Positions 14,280 through 16,533 of a DNA stretch of 16,533 nucleotides are shown here, in pieces (the stretch's first letter is position 1; each line of letters opens with the position of its first letter). The stretch is from Stenotrophomonas maltophilia (GTDB taxonomy: Bacteria > Pseudomonadota > Gammaproteobacteria > Xanthomonadales > Xanthomonadaceae). The DNA is taken from the NCBI GenBank assembly GCA_002387845.1, contig DGLB01000035.1, positions 10,888 to 27,420 of the forward strand, in the 5' to 3' direction. The notes beneath the pieces are model-generated. The model worked only from the letters and a program-made list of their open reading frames with translations. It did no database searches and was not told the DNA's origin. The position numbers and the translations under genes were made by a program.

Positions 14280-15377
14280 ATGGCCACAGCCAACAAGACC
14301 CGCAAGGGCGCGGGCACTGCTGCGTCGTCCCCAGGCACCGCAAAGGCGCGCAAGCGCACCCCGGTGGTGAAAACCGCCACCCGCAAAGCGGCCGCCGAAG
14401 ACCCTCGCGCTGCGCGCGTGGCAGCCCGCCAGCGCCGCCTGCAGGACCAGGAGAAGGCCAAAGACGCCCGTGCCACGAAGAAGAGCGCGAAGAAGGCGGC
14501 GAAGAAGGCAACCCAGGCCGGTCCCCGCAGGCAGCCTGAGAAAATGCCGGCCCAGCACCTGGCCAAGCCCGGCAATGAGCACGAACTGCAGCTGGAGCCA
14601 CGTTTCCTTGCGCCTCACTACGTCGGCAGCGGCAAGCTGCAGGGCAAGCGCGCCATCATCACCGGAGCCGACTCCGGCATCGGGCGCGCGGTGGCAGTGC
14701 TGTTCGCGCGCGAAGGTGCGGATGTGGCCGTACTGCATCTGGACGAGGACGAAGACGCCCGGATCACCCGCGAACATGTCGAGGCCGAAGGCACCCGCTG
14801 CATCGTCATCAAAGGCGACGTGCGCGATTCCCGTTTCTGCGACAAGAGCGTCAAACAGGTGGTGAAGGCCTGGGGCGGGGTGGACATCCTGGTCAACAAT
14901 GCCGCCTTCCAGCTGCATTGCCATCGGCTGGAGGATCTGGAAGACGAGCACCTGCAGGAAACCCTGCAGACCAACATCACCGGCTACATCCAGATGGCGC
15001 GCGCGGTGCTGCCACACCTTGAGGAGGGCGACTGCATCATCAACACCGGTTCGGAAACCGGGCTGTTCGGCAGCAAGTCCCTGATCGACTATTCCTCGAC
15101 CAAGGGGGCCATCCATGCATTTACCAAGGCATTGGCCAGCCAGTTGTTGCCGCGCGGCATCCGCGTCAACGCGGTGGCCCCGGGCCCGGTATGGACCCCG
15201 CTGAATCCGGCCGACAAGCAGGCTCCGGACGTGGCGGAGTTCGGCAGGAACAGTGACATGGGCCGTGCTGCGCAGCCTGAGGAGCTTTCGCCGGCCTACG
15301 TGTTCCTGGCCTCGCCGGTGACCGCCAGCTACATCAGCGGGGTGGTGTTGCCGGTGATGGGCGGGCCCCACGGGTGA
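14280..15377 (+). CDS. YghA-type short-chain dehydrogenase with Lys/Ala-rich N-terminal tail
   Basis: A 365-residue NAD(P)-dependent oxidoreductase. From about residue 85 it follows the YghA/glucose-dehydrogenase-like SDR group: PEKMPAQHLAKPG, the cofactor motif TGADSGIG (128-135), NNAA (206-209), N232, S258, Y271 and K275 as the catalytic tetrad, and a C-terminal SYISGVVLPVMGG. The substrate is unknown; relatives are often stress-linked. Residues 1-80 are extra, basic and low in complexity (KARKRTPVVKTATRKAAA, then KKSAKKAAKKATQ), similar in composition to histone H1-like tails, and may bind nucleic acid. The ATG at 14280 has GGGAG 7 nt upstream. An SDR-only start at M89 has no supporting signal. 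The gene is monocistronic, followed 5 nt later by a SMAG hairpin. Confidence 0.9.
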   Translation: MATANKTRKGAGTAASSPGTAKARKRTPVVKTATRKAAAEDPRAARVAARQRRLQDQEKAKDARATKKSAKKAAKKATQAGPRRQPEKMPAQHLAKPGNEHELQLEPRFLAPHYVGSGKLQGKRAIITGADSGIGRAVAVLFAREGADVAVLHLDEDEDARITREHVEAEGTRCIVIKGDVRDSRFCDKSVKQVVKAWGGVDILVNNAAFQLHCHRLEDLEDEHLQETLQTNITGYIQMARAVLPHLEEGDCIINTGSETGLFGSKSLIDYSSTKGAIHAFTKALASQLLPRGIRVNAVAPGPVWTPLNPADKQAPDVAEFGRNSDMGRAAQPEELSPAYVFLASPVTASYISGVVLPVMGGPHG

Positions 15378-15382
15378 GGTTC

Positions 15383-15404
15383 AGCCGGGCAAGCCCGGCT
15401 CTAC
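15383..15404. repeat. SMAG element after the dehydrogenase gene
   Basis: AGCCGGGC-AA-GCCCGGCT followed by CTAC, i.e. a GTAG unit in reverse orientation, starting 5 nt after the stop of the dehydrogenase. It is a perfect 8-bp stem and a probable transcript-end hairpin. The CCGGGC subtype is shared with the copies at 7488 and 13760. Confidence 0.88.
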
Positions 15405-15447
15405 GTAACGCCGCGGTTACCGTTCGTCGGCAACCGCCGTCCGGCAC

Positions 15448-15476
15448 TTGACGACACTTGTAGTCACGGGCATGGT
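15448..15476 (+). promoter_or_regulatory. Candidate promoter of blaI-blaR1
   Basis: TTGACG (15448-15453, 5 of 6) and CATGGT (15471-15476) with a 17-nt spacer. The -35 lies in the first operator and the predicted start (near 15483) in the second, so a repressor bound to either would block transcription. Confidence 0.5.
15449..15466. promoter_or_regulatory. BlaI-type operator 1
   Basis: TGACGACACTTGTAGTCA, an 18-bp imperfect dyad around the ACA-N2-TGT core typical of BlaI/MecI sites. It overlaps the -35 of the blaI promoter. It is nearly identical to the second copy 27 bp downstream. Confidence 0.8.
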
Positions 15477-15493
15477 GACGACACGTGTAGTCA
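15476..15493. promoter_or_regulatory. BlaI-type operator 2
   Basis: TGACGACACGTGTAGTCA, differing from operator 1 by a single base and forming a more symmetrical dyad (8 of 9 pairs). It covers the predicted transcription start and ends 12 nt before the blaI ATG. The 27-bp spacing puts the two sites about two and a half helical turns apart. Confidence 0.82.
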
Positions 15494-15505
15494 TCGGAGC
15501 GTGTC

Positions 15506-15892
15506 ATGCGTGGGAAGACCATCGGGGACCAGGAGCTGGCCCTGCTGCAATATGTGGCGGAACAGGAAACGGCCAGCGTCGGCGAAGTCGCCGCCGGTTT
15601 CGGCGAGGCGCGCGGGCTGGCCCGCTCGACCGTGCTGACCATGATGGAACGCCTGCGCGGCAAGGCTTACCTCACCCGTGAGCAGGTTGAGGGCGTGTAC
15701 CGCTATGCCGCCACCGGCGAGCAGGACACGGTGGTGCAGGGCGCAGTTGCCAGCTTCGTGGAAAAAACCCTGCAGGGCTCGGTGTCGCCGTTCGTGGCTT
15801 TCATGTCGCACAAGGCGGAAGTGAGTGATCAGGAACTGGCTGAGCTGGAGGCCCTGGTGGCCCAGCTGCAGTCGCGTCGGCGGGAGGGCTGA
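15506..15892 (+). CDS. blaI: BlaI/MecI-family transcriptional repressor
   Basis: A 128-residue winged-helix repressor of the penicillinase-repressor family. The N-terminal DNA-binding part (about 5-80) contains the recognition-helix segment RSTVLTMMERLRGKAYL and the wing VEGVYRYAATG. The C-terminal dimerisation part (VEKTLQGSVSPFVAFM, then SDQELAELEALVAQL) is typical. Family members repress their own operon and are inactivated when the partner M56 protease senses a signal. Two matching operators lie just upstream, so autoregulation is well supported. The ATG at 15506 has GGAG 6 nt upstream. The membrane protease gene starts 3 bp after its stop. No beta-lactamase gene is visible, so the inducing signal and other targets are unknown. 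Confidence 0.92.
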   Translation: MRGKTIGDQELALLQYVAEQETASVGEVAAGFGEARGLARSTVLTMMERLRGKAYLTREQVEGVYRYAATGEQDTVVQGAVASFVEKTLQGSVSPFVAFMSHKAEVSDQELAELEALVAQLQSRRREG

Positions 15893-15895
15893 GCG

Positions 15896-16533
15896 ATGGA
15901 AACGATGATGACCGAACTGCTGGTGCGGCTGGGCTGGACCAGCCTGCAGAGTGCCGTGCTGGTGGCGCTGGTATGGGCGGTGTGCCGGTGGTTGCCACGC
16001 CTGCCGGCCGCCACGCGCTGCCGCCTGTGGTGGCTGGTGGCGCTGCAGGCCGTGCTGGGGTTGGTGTGGAGCAGCCCGCTGGAGCTGGCGGTGTTGCCGG
16101 CACCGAACATCGACACTGCCGAGATGGTGACGCAGCCGATGCTGCAGCAGGCATCGGCACTGGCTCCGGCGGCAGTCGAAACCGCGCTGCCCTCCAGCTT
16201 TGCGCTGGTGCCGGCGGCGGACGCCCCGGCCTGGCCGCTGCTGCTGTTCGCCTTGTGGGCGTCGGGGGTGCTGCTGATGCTGGCGCGCAGCGTGCTGGCG
16301 TATAGGCAGAGTCGCGCGCTGGTGCGCAACGCCGCGCCCTGCACCGACGCCGGCCTGCAGCAGGCGTTGCAACTGGCTGCCGAAGCGCATGGCCTGGCGC
16401 GTGCGCCGCAGTTGAAGATCTCCGCGCAGATCCACTCGCCGCAGCTGATCGGGCCGTGGAATCCGGTGCTGCTGCTGCCGGCGCGTGAGCTGCCGGGCAT
16501 GGCGGCCGACGACCTGGACATGGCGCTGACCCA
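15896..16533 (+). CDS. blaR1: BlaR1/MecR1-type M56 membrane metalloprotease, 3' end missing
   Basis: The frame is open from the ATG at 15896 to the window end (212 codons plus two bases). GGGAGG lies 8 nt upstream and the blaI stop 3 bp upstream, so the two are translationally close. Likely membrane helices are at residues 16-33, 44-62 and 111-133. The segment QLIGPWNPVLLLPARELPG (184-201 region) is the conserved stretch just before the M56 zinc site, and the last visible residues (DDLDMALT) should lead directly into the HExxH motif outside the window. In known systems this protein senses a ligand and triggers loss of the BlaI-type repressor. Whether a penicillin-binding sensor domain follows cannot be seen. 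Symbol by family and context. Confidence 0.88.
   Translation, partial: METMMTELLVRLGWTSLQSAVLVALVWAVCRWLPRLPAATRCRLWWLVALQAVLGLVWSSPLELAVLPAPNIDTAEMVTQPMLQQASALAPAAVETALPSSFALVPAADAPAWPLLLFALWASGVLLMLARSVLAYRQSRALVRNAAPCTDAGLQQALQLAAEAHGLARAPQLKISAQIHSPQLIGPWNPVLLLPARELPGMAADDLDMALT

Noticed and set aside
14217..15371. A long minus-strand frame antisense to the dehydrogenase
   Set aside because: All SDR motifs are intact on the plus strand, and the antisense product has no recognisable pattern.
15896..16533. Possible beta-lactamase linked to blaI-blaR1
   Set aside because: No beta-lactamase motif is encoded anywhere in the window; the pair may control other genes or a gene beyond the edge.

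Overview
High-GC, densely coded proteobacterial chromosome DNA. The gene set and especially the repeats point to the Xanthomonadaceae, most likely Stenotrophomonas. At least seven short palindromes carry a GTAG terminus, which is the hallmark of the SMAG (Stenotrophomonas GTAG) repeat family. No phage, plasmid, IS, CRISPR or RNA gene was seen, and no gene-free stretch exceeds 300 bases.

Layout. Positions 1-1543 hold the C-terminal two thirds of plsB (membrane glycerol-3-phosphate acyltransferase). It converges on a small DUF465/YdcH-type gene (minus). Divergent from that is the pair ttcA-rdgC (tRNA 2-thiocytidine synthesis; recombination-associated protein). A four-unit SMAG cluster separates rdgC from a YgjP/DUF45 zinc metallopeptidase gene. 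Next, on the minus strand, is an unusual methylglyoxal synthase with two MGS-like domains, divergent from a 96-residue protein of unknown function. Positions 6025-11980 hold the minus-strand glutamate synthase operon gltB-gltD, with a SMAG element between the genes. Then come a lipoprotein with an I78 protease-inhibitor domain (minus), a bacterial topoisomerase IB (plus), a second I78-like lipoprotein (minus), and a YghA-type short-chain dehydrogenase with a Lys/Ala-rich tail (plus). The window ends in a blaI-blaR1-type regulatory pair behind two BlaI-like operators; blaR1 is cut by the window end.

Most genes are core metabolism or maintenance: phospholipid synthesis, tRNA thiolation, nitrogen assimilation and DNA topology. 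The points worth a second look are: (a) a SMAG element that supplies the stop codons of two convergent genes; (b) a 35-bp tandem SMAG array likely to vary in copy number; (c) the MGS-MGS fusion whose first domain has lost its catalytic motifs; (d) promoters placed so that ttcA and the ygjP-like gene should be leaderless; (e) two I78 lipoproteins flanking topoisomerase IB, one with an enlarged loop; and (f) the histone-H1-like tail on the dehydrogenase. I saw no clear undescribed multi-gene system. The claims rest on reading motifs by eye, without database searches.
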